From: Cardiocondyla obscurior
Lineage: Eukaryota > Arthropoda > Insecta > Hymenoptera > Formicidae
Assembly (NCBI RefSeq): GCF_019399895.1
Contig: NC_091881.1
Coordinates: 2,482,501 to 2,546,500, forward strand
DNA length: 64,000 nucleotides
Reading direction: 5' to 3'
The notes below the pieces were generated by a model. It was not told the DNA's origin, did no database searches, and was given only the letters and a program-made list of their open reading frames with translations. Both the position numbers and the translations under genes were made by a program. Below, in pieces: positions 48,301-59,721 of this stretch; positions within the stretch are counted from its first letter, which is position 1, and every line of letters starts with the position of its first letter.

Positions 48301-50818
48301 GCGAGATAAACAAACCCGCGGGAGAGAACGGGGTGAGACGAGGGAGCGAAAGAGAGGACTCGGGAGCGTACGAACTTTGAATTGGTACAGCTCCGGTTGG
48401 AAGACCGATAGAATGCGCAAGGGAGGGCCGCGCGGGCGAGGGAGGAGACACGCCGATCGTGATGGAAAGGGCGGACGGGAAAAAGGGAGGGTGGAGGGAA
48501 CAGCGGAGAGGCAGACGGGAGCTGGCAATAAACTTTGGGCGCGAGGAGTGTGGCGCACATGTGCGCTCAGGATATGCATTCGATGGCGAGTGAATGCGAG
48601 AGGAACGCGGCTGGAAGTTACAGTTAAACGCGCTAAACAAGCGGTTCCTTTCTGCTCGCTTTTATACAGTCTCCTCGCAGCATTTCCGGACCATTTGCCG
48701 GAATGCGGCCTATGAATCTTCGAGACATCGTCTCGAATCTTTTATTGAAAATGTATGAGATAAACCTTAAAAAAAAAATAAAAAACTTAAAAAAAATTCA
48801 TTTATAATTAGGACTAAATTATAATTTTCAAAATAATTTTCTAAAACGTTCGCGTTGCCTTACTCGCGCCGATAGGTACTTCGATGCTTTTGCTACATAT
48901 GTTCTCTCGCTCTTTCTCATATCTCTCTCGCGCATACAATAATTTTACGCAAAATCCGTCAAGCGTTTCGCTGCGGGAATCTCGATAAAACCAGCTCGCG
49001 CGAGAGCTTTCCATCGGCAGACTCACAAGCGTTGATAAAACGAGAATCGCGGGACTCGACTCGATGGTATGCGGCGCTGCGTTGCGTTATTTATAGAGTC
49101 GCGTAGCTGACAATTTAATCGTCCGCGCGTTCGTGTGAATTGCATCGAAGCGTGCATGCAGCAGAAGTGTTCGCGTCTTAATAACTACGGGACGAACGAG
49201 AGCTGTGCTGTACGCGTCCCGTGCCTCTCTACTCAAAAGGAAAGGTCAATGGTCCTGTCTCGCGACGATCGGGATCGCGTAAGTCCAGCGCGAAGAATTA
49301 ACTCTTTCATGGTCGTCAGTGGAGTGGTCAAGACGACTGCGAACGAGCCCGATCGTTTTGACCTTTCGTCGCAAAAGTATTAATTGAATGTGTGCCGTTC
49401 ACTGTTTATTCAAATCAGAGCGTTATTGTTCGTCTAAATTAGAACCTGGCAACCGTACAGTCTTAAATATTTTAATTACTTTTAATATGAAAATATTAAT
49501 TAATCTGGCACGTGTTTTTACTCAATTATACGAATGTCGATTGGCAATTAATTTCCTTGAATATTCACAGTCAAGAGTTTATGAATATTCCTGCGATTCT
49601 ATTGTAATTACTTTAAATTAGCTGGTTATTGTTCATTATCTTCGCGACGAGAGTCAAGGTGCTCGGATTGGTTCGCCAGATTAGTGGACGATCGCTATCG
49701 ATTCAAGCAGGTTTTAGTCGTCTCGGTCGAAACGATCGAGTTTCACGAAACGGACGAGAGGGAAAGAGAGAGCTCCGCTGATTCCGCGGGGGCGGAATCC
49801 GTTTTGATTATGGAGGCGATCTCGGACAGAAACACGCAGCTCTCAGATCAGTATCGCGGAGCGAATTCTTCGTGTATATTTCTCCTGTTGCTCAACGCAC
49901 GACGATCCAGTTTCGCGGAAGGATAAGCCCGAGAGGTTTCTCCGACCGCAGTATCTCGCGTCTTAAGGATTAGCCGCAACGATAGATGATTGCTCCTGAA
50001 TCTTCGGAGCAAGTTTCCACATGCTCGCCGAGATAGGTTTTTGCAACATTGAATTCTATTTAACGAATATTGGTTTTAAGGTAGATGTGAAGTATACATA
50101 TAAAATATTTTATGTATAAAAGAATCGAGTAAACGCGAATAAAAATCAAATTGAACACACACAATATCGCAATTCTGCATTTTTAGCTGTTATGTAAAAG
50201 AAATAAAAAAAAATAATAAAAGTGATTTGTATAAGAAATGTATATAATTGAGGGCAATCGGCAAATGTTGCACGAACCCTAAATTGTCGTACCACAGTCG
50301 GCCGTCAGGTTTTCGAAACTTTTTTTTTTTTACTTTTTACAATTTGGTCACGTTCGCGTGCAGGCTGCCATTTAAAAGAATGATTCTCCGTCTGTGGTCT
50401 ATTTAACGTCTGACTAATCTGTAGCAATTTGTGGGCCGCGTGACTTAACTGGGAGAGATGTAAATATTGTACAACACCACGGGATGCACCTTCTTTTTAG
50501 AATTTGATTATCCTACCTTTACGTAAAAAAATAAGAGCGATAAAAATGGATATCTCATAACAATTGCGGCATTATTATAGTATTGTTCTGAATGAGGTTT
50601 TATCGAAAGCGGAAGATAAAACGGTTTTATCAATTATTACTTTATACTGTAATTAATAATAAGAGATTTCGAGCGTGCCAGCAATAAATATAATTTTATT
50701 TGTTTCCGAAACAGGCAAAGTGGACCCGACGCCGCATACCTCCTCGTTCAACATGGGCTACCTCGTCTCGCCGTATCCGTATCCCAACGGAGCCGGAGGA
50801 CCCATCCCCGTTTCTATG
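31829..50818 (+). CDS. pan: pangolin (TCF/LEF) 5' coding part: three exons, continues beyond window
   Basis: This is a TCF/LEF HMG-box transcription factor, the nuclear partner of Armadillo/beta-catenin in Wnt signalling. Exons are 31829-31978, 32169-32244 and 50715-50818; phases 0, 1 and 0 join perfectly and give residues 1-110. Residues 11-50 are the beta-catenin-binding domain: DDLGSEDEVKVFKDEGEEE, then SSENL and the acidic SDLIDLTESE, matching the start of fly Pan and human TCF7L2. Residues 51-76 are a Gly/Thr-rich linker, and 77-110 hold the conserved SSFNMGYLVSPYPYPNG. The start is ATG 31829 (AATA before it), where MPH matches family N-termini; an in-frame GTG at 31817 is not needed. 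Intron 2 is 18.5 kb. The Groucho-binding region, HMG box and C-clamp are not seen and should lie right of 64000. Confidence 0.94.
32169..32244 (+). CDS. pan: pan exon 2
   Basis: The acceptor gtgttgcag and donor TTCG|gtgagt bound 76 nt. It encodes EKGALVGGTYATTGKTVRND then LSPVF, leaving one base for the next codon. A second donor-like ACG|gtgagg lies inside the exon at 32216/32217; its use would break the frame to exon 3. Confidence 0.9.
44660..45200 (+). promoter_or_regulatory. CpG and GAGA-rich island in pan intron 2
   Basis: About 540 bp that is CpG-rich, with a long purine-rich run (44800-44880, many GAGA motifs bound by GAGA factor in flies) and a TCAG-type initiator at 44917. Overlapping long frames in several phases, including 193 codons at 44713-45294, reflect composition. 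It could be an enhancer or an alternative pan promoter. The evidence is compositional only. Confidence 0.3.
45352..45380. repeat. (AG)n microsatellite
   Basis: A perfect AG dinucleotide run of 29 nt just downstream of the CpG/GAGA island. Confidence 0.9.
48100..48720. promoter_or_regulatory. CpG/GAGA-rich island in pan intron 2
   Basis: A GC-rich, purine-biased block (for example 48310-48365 and 48420-48520) in otherwise AT-rich intron. Open frames on both strands are Arg/Gly-rich and not convincing. It is a possible enhancer; no splice donor or initiator stood out. Confidence 0.25.
50715..50818 (+). CDS. pan: pan exon 3
   Basis: The acceptor gtttccgaaacag and donor ATG|gtgagt bound 104 nt, entering in phase 1 and leaving in phase 0. 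It encodes GKVDPTPHTSSFNMGYLV then SPYPYPNGAGGPIPVSM, a block conserved in insect TCF proteins. Confidence 0.93.
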
Positions 50819-53800
50819 GTGAGTAGTCCGGTTATACTTTTATTAGTTTTATTCCCGTTAAAAATTTGGCATGCCTCGGACTTGCCACCAGTCCGTCCGT
50901 TCGCGTCGTCCCCTCCCGTTCTCGACGACAACGATCGTATTGCATCTTTCGTCCCGTGTGCCCTGATCCGACTTTGCGTCAGACTATTCCGTACCTTCCT
51001 GGCCGGATCGTGATCACGCTATTGATTTATGGGGTCCGCAAATTGGATTCACGATTTATATTTACAGCCGCGTTGGACACGCGCGCATTCTCACTCCTTC
51101 TCGTCCCTCTTTCCCTTGCGGGTTTACGATTTCATCCGTATCGTAGGAACACTCTTTTTTCCAGCTCGTCGGAAAAATACGTACAACAGTTTTATGCGAC
51201 GGGAGAGGTAAAAATAACGATTAATCTTTCGCGGGGAGTTCATTCCATAAACGTGAAAGCGATGCGAGGCGCGGTTATCGATTCCGCGCGTATCTGCTTT
51301 CGCAGATTCGGCTAATTTGGCTGCGGCCGGGCATGGCGTTGCTAAATAGTGGGCAAAATTGGGCCGATTCAATGTTAAAGAGAGCGTGACACGTGTGTGT
51401 CCGCCGATCTCTCGCGGGCCGCGTCGCGCTTTGTGCGCGATTCGACGACGCGTGAATCCATTAAGAGAGGAGAGCCCAGGTCCCGTCGATTCTTTACGGC
51501 CGATAAACACCGCGACGCTGTTCAATTCTTCATGGCGTGTTCGAAAATGCGGATGCAACACACGACGGCGGCGGCGGCGGCGCTACGGCGATTACACGGC
51601 GCGGGGCATGCGACGCAACGCGGCGATGATAAATTATTGGGAATTATCGCGGTAATGTGCGTCGGCGCGTTGACCACTCAATTTCGCCGTTGTTTCATTT
51701 ACCATGGAATTTCGCGTTGTATCAATATATATCCGCTGGCGATTTATACCGGTCGTTAACGCGATAAAGCGCTATTAAAGTTATTGCGATTGCGCGCGGA
51801 CCGCGCGTCTATCAAAAGTCAATAATTAGAGAAATGACGGAATATCGCGGATCGGCACGTTCGCGGAGAACGAGAGTGACGAGATAATTACGTATTTCGT
51901 GGGAGGTAAGCGCGCGCTGTCGATGAAATTATTTCGCGATCCGAAATTGTTGCTTTAACGAAGATGACAGAGATAAACGGTAACGTCGAGTTTTCATTCC
52001 CGATACGGCGTTTTTATTCTTTATTTAGAATCGCGCGCGAACGTGCCTTTTATTTCGTTATGTTAATTCGTTGAGGCGTGCTCCGATTAATAAATCCGGA
52101 CGAATCGCAGCTGACAGTCCGGCGGCGAGAATCGCGCGCGAAATCAGGTCGAGACGTGAGGTAAAAGGGTGCGTGACATGGTCCAGACTCTAGCGGGAGT
52201 GCCTATTAAGGCCTCTTCAACTCCTCGGAGTTGATGAACCACCGGCGATGGTCAGGGATGCTGCCGAGACACGCCGATGATCCCACCTTCGCTTCTTCGC
52301 CTTCTCCTCTTTCTCTTCACCGTCTCCCGTTCGCTTCACGTATCCCGGTCTGGTTTTCTCTCCTTTCCTATTCCTTCTCTCTCGCCTTTCTCCTCCTCTC
52401 TCTTTTTCTCTCTCTTTCTAGTTGCCCGCGTCTTGGATTTACCTACCTGGGGCACTCATCCTCTACCATGTCATTATGTCGTTATTTCCGACAACGAGCG
52501 TGTCTCGGCGAACTCTCTCTCATACGCTTACTCTCCGCTTCGACGCGGGGACGGGGCGCGAAGCGAGGTCTCGCTCGAAATCTCACGGCAAACAGCACTT
52601 CCGAATCGTTAGTCGCGCTAACTAGATCTTAACGTATTGCGCGGGGCTTGCAATTATTTATCTATTTACTCGTTTTATTTACCAGCTTCTAAAGTCACAC
52701 TGTGTATAATAACTCAAAGCAATCGTAGCGTTAATTAATTAAGTAAAGCTCTTTAGCGCAATAAATAGTTAATTTATTTAAACATTAAGCGCATGCCAAA
52801 AAAAGAAAAAACGGGGAAAAAAAAAAAAAATTCGTGCCACTGCATTAATTGCAAACGCGACAGTTAGCGTAAGCGGGAACGGCATTTAATTGCCCGGAGA
52901 AACTTACGTCCGAAGTGTGCCGTGCATTATCAATGCATGCGAGCGCGCTCGCCAGCGAATATTGCCAATCTCGCTTGACCTCGCCGGTGGGAAAAGCGTA
53001 ATGATTATTCCAAGTTCGTTCGGCCGTACATTACCCGGTGGTGGTGCCACCAGGGCAACGCGCGGCGATTAGAAGCCCGTTAACGATTCGTCGTGGCGGC
53101 TTAAGCGCATTTCACCTCTCTCTATCTCGGCCACGTGTGCGCGCGGCTCGTCGCGAGGTGTCGGCCACGGAATCGATGGTTACGCGAGACTGCTAAGTAG
53201 TACTTTTTAAGACAATCGCATGCTCCACGTTTCCTCGGACGAGCGCGTTTCTCATCGATTGCGACCCCGTGAAAACGATTTGCTAAACGGCCCGCGTACA
53301 CCTCGCTTCGCCGCACGTCGCGGAATACAAAGAGTTTTTAAGAGCAAAGACCACAACGCCTCTCGCATTGGCGGATATACGGATAACCATTTTCGTTCTT
53401 TATTCTTTTTTGCTTTCGAAAGCGCGACTGTTCGCGATAAGAGACCGCGCCGGGAAATGGGAAACGGATAACTGGCCCGTCACCACGTCCCGTAGAATCT
53501 CGATAACGAGAATAATAGACCGCGATCGTATTTAATGGACAATCAAGTTCGCCACTAACGGCGGAATTTATTCGATGATCATTCACGGGTTTTCGTACAA
53601 CGTAGTACGCCGCCGAATACTTTTCCGCCTCTTGTACATTCGATTCGACTCGTGACGACGTTGGCTCAGATACTGGAATCGCGTTGCACCCTACTGTTAG
53701 TTACTTCTGTGACAAAGAAATGACGTTACTGGAATTTACGCGAAATGTTGAAAAAAACGCCCTAGGAAAAAAACCGTTCGACTATTGAACAGAAATATAA

Positions 53801-55794
53801 AGAGAAGAAACAAAAATAAAAAAAAAAATAAAAAATACATGAGTCGTACACTCGTATGCAACGAAATGCGCTCCACCAATTAAAAAGAATGTGATTCGAT
53901 GTTCTCGAAAATAACGGACCGTGGTTTTCGGAAACGGGAAATGGAAAAGGGCGGGAACAGGGGCTTAGTGAAAGGGAATTGGAAGGAGACGAAAAGCAGA
54001 CGTGAAGGTTCGCGGGGAAACAATCCGCGAAAATTGGGGGTTTCAATTTTTAGATGTTAATAGAAATGATACAGTGCGTACAGAAAAAAAATAAAAATAA
54101 AAAAGGGAAAAAAGAAATAAAAAATTAAAAAAAGACGCCTTGTGAACTGTTCGCTCTACGCGAAACATTTTAGCACGTTTGTAGGATTCTCTAGAGTTGG
54201 ACGACGGTAACGATGGCGACAATGATCTCGTCCCAAGAATGCCCTTTGTCTGTTTGCTCGGTAGAACTATGGTATTGTTCTCGTTATTGACGAACGACTT
54301 GTCGACGGGGTGGAAGAAGGGAAGAGATAAGAGAGATTTGTAAGGAGGATGCGTGGCACCGGTCAAAGATGCTCGCGTGATACATACTTATTCCACGCTC
54401 GGTTCGCTTCGTCGTCGTCGTCCCCGTCGCCTCCTCTTTCTCGACATCGCGGCCGCTAATTGTTTGCCAATCAAGTGCCGTACTCTAGCACTCGTGGGAA
54501 GAGAGTCCCGCTGCTTTCCTTCTCCATATCAGGTAGCTCGGTACGAACCGGGAGTTGGAAAAAGAAAGAAAACGCGGTGTCATGCGTCGCGTTGCATCCG
54601 ATCGCACTGGATCGCGTCCGATCAGTGATTTTACGCCGCGTCGCGCTATTGCTCGCCGGCGAGACGGAGATTGATGAGACAGCGTAAATTCGAGAGTCTC
54701 CTCCGAGTCGGAATGAATGTACCAGGTGCATGGACGTCCAATCCGTTTCTTAGTAGCGCTCGTGAAGAATGGCGTGGAGTGTGATTAATTATTTAGCTTC
54801 TTCGTGATAGAAAGAAAAAAAAAATCCTTCCCTTTCCCCCCTTTTTTTTTCGACGCGGTAGAGCATTTATTTTGGAATTTTTTAATAATCCGGCATCGAG
54901 ATAAGGCGAAATCTTTACGGGAATTTAAATCCGTGAAATAATGACGTCGAAGAAAAGACTTATTTAACAATTACATCAGGTGCGGCGATACCATTAGCCT
55001 CAGACATTAGCATTCGCATTCAAGCACTTTTTATATTCTCCAAATCTCCATTTCTCGTACTCCAAGACAGAGGAAATGCCCTTTCGCAAAGGGATAATAC
55101 CATATAGACCGTTAATACCAAGATGGCTATGCGATACGATCTCTCCATTACGCTACCTACTCCCTTGTCCCAAGAACCCTACTAATTGTTTTCCTGCCTG
55201 TTCGTTCAACGTGGGAAAAGCTGCGAGCGGATTTGAAGTTCGAGATCAAGTTCGCAGTACAAAATCGTTTTGTACAAGTTTTTTTTTTTTTTTTTTACAA
55301 AAATATTTGATAAAAGTGTCGCTATAATTTTTATGGTTTTGACAAAGAAAAATATATAAAATTAATTAGTAAGTAATTTTGTGACGATGAAGTTACGGTT
55401 AAACATAAATCTTAGTATTGATATAATTAATTTAAATTTTTAGAACAAATTTAAAAAAAAAAAACTTTTACTCTGCCTCTTTCTAAATTTTTTTTTCTAC
55501 TCCCGAGACTTTTAAACAAACAGTAAGTTCCGAGAGATCACGTTAAAGTGAAACCACAGTCGTTTATAGTTAACACCTGAACCCCCGTAGAGCTCCGAGG
55601 GGACTATACACGCGTATAAACCCAAAAAAAGGTTCTCTCTAGGTTTCCCTTCGATGACGCGGCGATTCTTGCGGGACAAATGAGCCAGAATAAATACCAG
55701 GGTAGACCGTGAACGTCGAAGAATGCCTAGAACTAACCACCCTGAAAACGGAAACGGGAATGTTTGCGATCATCTTGGTCGAGAATGCTTGTTC

Positions 55795-55826
55795 AAAGAA
55801 GTCACCATCATCTTGGTGACTTCTTT
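55795..55826. repeat. 13-bp perfect inverted repeat, 6-nt loop
   Basis: The arms aaagaagtcacca (55795-55807) and tggtgacttcttt (55814-55826) are exactly complementary around tcatct. It is too short for a typical pre-miRNA, and no poly-T stretch follows as in a polymerase III terminator. Confidence 0.75.
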
Positions 55827-56864
55827 TGCCACGCGGGTTACACGTCTCTACAAACAGACATTGTACGTTTTCCGATCGAATAATTTCTGTGAAATATATC
55901 GTAAATAATGCACCTTTTTTTTCGATATAATATTAAAATCAGAATGAATAAGTTATACGAAGCAGTTGTCGAGCATGAAAGAAAGTGCGCGTAATTACAG
56001 CGGGAATAATTATTTGATTCGTGATAACATTTTTTTTTTTTAATTTACAATACGAACATATATTGGACGGCAAATATTGAAGCTCGCTGGGACGATGCAG
56101 TTTTAAAGAGACAAATGAGCGAGAATGAGTACCAGGTAGAATCATAAATAACTCGGCGAGAGAAAGATTGGCAATCTTGAGAGAGAAAGAGAAAGACACG
56201 AGCTGCTGTAGCTCGGTTATTGGGTGAATAATTAATTTATTGGCCGCGCTCGTGCTATCTACTTAGGTTGGATTTCACGAGCTCCTCCTACCCCTCTAGG
56301 TTGCCGGGATATTATAAAACTCGTTCCACTAGTTTACCCCCGTCGCTCATTTACATTTAATTGGGGAATCAATCCGGTGCCGGGGTATCGTTACAGAATA
56401 TTTATAAGCTCTTTGTGCATGTAATGCGTGCGAGTTTTAATTTTGCCGACGGGACGCGCCGAGTGTTGTGATTTTTTCTCGACAGCCGCTTACCGCGCGA
56501 CGATTATTCATTCATCATCGCCGACAAGTAGATTCTTTTCGGTCGCACAATGCTGCCGCGCCGCGCCTTTAGCATTTACCAATTAATAATTTCGCGTTTC
56601 CCGATACATCGGGGATCGAGAATTAATATTGAACACCTGGCCACCGCTACCGGCAACGATACCGTCGTATCTCACCAACACGCATACGCACTAATTTATT
56701 GCAAATCCACTCTAGCCCATTACGAACTTCAAAGCGACGCGGGGGCGCCATCATTGTTTTCTAGCGTTATAAATACCGTTGTGTCATACGCGAGGATGCG
56801 AAAACCGTTGAAAGCCTCGCGCGTTAAATTAGAACGAATTAACATCACTAATTAATGCAAAGCT

Positions 56865-56911
<47 letters not shown>

Positions 56912-56926
56912 CATATACGTATATGT
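56865..56926. repeat. (AT)n microsatellite with a flanking 16-bp palindrome
   Basis: An alternating TA tract of about 46 nt (56865-56910) is followed directly by acatatacgtatatgt, a perfect palindrome. Confidence 0.85.
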
Positions 56927-58599
56927 ATTAATATTTCGACATGCTATTTTAATACGATGCTACAACTATTTAAATACTAACTTTGTATTTACCGTTTGAT
57001 TCTATCTTACGTCGGAATTTGTTTCGTTCAGCTTAAGTGAACTACTATCATTGCATGCTAAATAAATAGAGTTTAGAGTTAAGTATTGCACGATGATAGC
57101 ACTTTAAAAAAATGCCACAAGGCTCTGTTCTCTTCCTTCTTTTTTTTTTTTTTTTTTTTTTTAAGATATCTCATACATATTATAGTTTAAGCTCGTCGAT
57201 AGCGGATCAGAGAAAGGAATCTTATAATGTTTTCTGATGTTAGAAACTAGGACAATGTCGACTATAATTCTAGTTCCACCGTGACAAGGGGTATGCGCGC
57301 TTTTGTAATGCGGTTCGACGGCGGCTACCGTCCAACTGCGCCGGGATGCGTATTTATTAATCAATCGTGGCCAAGCTATCGACAGGCGCGATCACTACCA
57401 ACACATTATAGTAAGTAAGATCAAGTAGGTCACGTTCTTACAATCTTGATGCTATATGATAATCATTTAAACTGGAGTCTGCCGGCGACTCGTGAGCGGT
57501 GTCTTAGTCATTTTTTCATCTATTCAACATTTATTAAGTAAGGCCTGAACGAGCGGGTCGAAAATACACGTGTTATTAACATAGTTTAACATAAATTTTA
57601 ATAATATCCATAATAAAACAATTATTTCGAATAAGGTCTTAAACCACAAAACCAGGGGATAACCTGTTGAATTAATAAATGCCGTATGCATATCGTGGTA
57701 CGGACGCTTGATCAGAAAATCGCCGGCTACTCTTGTTTTAGTAGAAAATTCAATCTACTCTCATCGACCTCGCTAAGAAAATAAAGTTGCGCGCGAAGGC
57801 AAACCTGTTTGCAGAAGTCGGATCCGCCCGCGGATCCCCAGAGTGCTGTTCATGATTTAATGCCAATAACGAAGCGTGAATCGTGAACGAATCGAATCGC
57901 AGACGTCTCCAGGTATTTTTTGGTTGTCAAGTATTCTCTCGATCGGATTCAATTTCTCTCTTTCTTGAAAGAAAAAGAGAGAGAGAGAGAGAAAGAGAGC
58001 GAGATATGACTAAAATAAAGCGCTTTACAAAGTAAAATGTATAAAAAGATCTTCGCAAAATACTGGTGATTAAATCAAGATTTGAGGGTTTCTCATTCGA
58101 TAAGAAACCCTTCAATCGAAGCGCGGAAACAAGTTAACTCTCCCGGAATTTTTTTTTTTATACTTTTTTTATTTTTATTTTTTTATTTTATTTCGACTAG
58201 CACGACTATTTTTAGCGATATGGAAGTTTATAGCGTATACGGTTTCAGACTCTCGAAGAGAGGTTAGCAGTGCCACTTTTTTCTTTAAAAAAGAATGACG
58301 TTTCTTTAAATAATAAACATATCTTAATTATAATCATCGCCGGAGTAAGTTTATTTTTTCGAGCATTAACAAATTTTTAATTACCCTAAGATCCGGTTGC
58401 ACCAACATTATTATGGCTTTAAACATTTAACCATGTGCCTGTTTTTATGTTTTCCGATTTAAGAAAACTAAAAATTAAACATTTTTATTAAAAAAAAAAA
58501 AAAAAGAAAAGAAAGAAAACTAGTATTATAACGGTAACGATTTAGGAGCTCGAAAGTGACGGTTGGTCTCGGAGTCAGCAACGAAACAAGCACGATCGT

Positions 58600-59721
58600 G
58601 TCAGGCTTTTTTTTTAAGGGGAAGGCGCTTCGAGCTAGTTGAGAGCATAAAAAACGTAAACAGACGTACTTGGCCTTGAGCTGGACGCTTCGACAACTCC
58701 GCGCGACTCTTCTAGCGAGAAGGACAGCGCTCAATTCGCGATCGAACCTATCGTCCGTCTCACTCATCGCGGTGCTCTCTTTTCCTCCAAGGGCCGAAAT
58801 CTCTAACGGCCATTCTAGTCTAGTTGCGGAGTCTCGGTCGCGCGGACGTGTTGCAAATCGCTCCGCAATTACGCGTATTTTTCGACCGCGGATAGGAAGT
58901 CTCGCGTACGAACAAGTATCGACATCGTTGAGCGAGGAACGGGCAATCATTTTTTGCACATCTGTGCCATTCCACTCGTCGTTCTGCGCTTTGTTTCGCG
59001 CGTCGAAAAAGTACTTCGGAAAGAAAAGGTTAAGTCGCGAACGGAGCGCACGGAGCGTCCGATCTGAACCGCGTCGCGCTCAGCATTTTCGACCCGCTTC
59101 ATTCGCCATCTACTTCGACGACATTCAGCCGGTACCGGCGAGCAGCCATTGCCAGGAGATGAGGTCAACACCTCGCCCGTCTTCTTCGTCGCGGCCGGAG
59201 GTTCTCATCCCATTTCGAGAAGTGACTTTTAAGGAACTTAAGAAAGATAATGTACGCGGGGAACTATCTCATCCGAAACGTGCGGTGTTTCGACACATCG
59301 CAGCCCGTCTCATTCGCCGTTGCAAGTTCTCGGTATCGCTTATTTTACCGACGAGACTCGATCGAAGAAGGGACTCTTGGACCTCGCTTAGGATGACTCG
59401 AGTGAAGACCCGGCGGAAATAACTGAAGCTAGGAATATCGAGAGTGCGAATTTATACTACGGATAATCGTTCGTCGCGCTTCGTAATTTTAATCGTTAAA
59501 AATCGCCGCGATAATCCACCGTCGTTCGGTCGTTCGTCTCTCGAGTGGTAGTGTTAGAGATAATAATTGTGTTTATAAAAAAAAAAAGCAGAGCAGTGTA
59601 ATATACTGGTGCGTGATTTAAAGTGCTACAACACGTTAGGATTATTCAGAATACTGACAGGAAGGATGGAAGGAAGGACGGGCGGATAGAAAGTAACATA
59701 ACCTAACCGGAAACTACAAAT
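58600..59721 (+). promoter_or_regulatory. pan: CpG island ending in a splice donor: candidate internal pan promoter and first exon
   Basis: A block of about 1 kb rich in CpG lies in pan intron 3 and ends in the consensus donor AAAT|gtaagt at 59721/59722. It carries an open frame of 250 codons (58670-59422) that is Arg/Ser-rich and has no recognised domain, so the block is better read as promoter plus untranslated first exon. A transcript starting here and spliced to later pan exons would lack the beta-catenin-binding domain. This is inference from composition, position and the donor. Confidence 0.35.

Larger units (their letters stand above)
32245..50714. other. pan intron 2, 18.5 kb, no exon recognised
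   Basis: Large intron after the second pan exon. CpG/GAGA-rich islands occur near 32.4-33.5, 44.66-45.2 and 48.1-48.7 kb and could be enhancers or internal promoters. The rest is AT-rich with long A/T runs. I found no convincing coding exon of another gene on either strand. A GC-rich structured patch at 42550-42597 is listed under findings. Confidence 0.55.
50819..58599. other. pan intron 3, first part; no exon recognised
   Basis: Mixed AT-rich and CpG-rich intron (CpG-rich near 50.9-51.6 and 53.0-53.3 kb). It includes a (GGC)n run near 51566-51580, an AT microsatellite at 56865-56910, a 13-bp perfect hairpin at 55795-55826 and two similar stretches near 55665 and 56100. I looked for the next TCF exon and did not find it. 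Confidence 0.5.

Noticed and set aside
58670..59422. 250-codon plus-strand frame
   Set aside because: Arg/Ser-rich, no domain, confined to a CpG island; better explained as promoter/untranslated exon.
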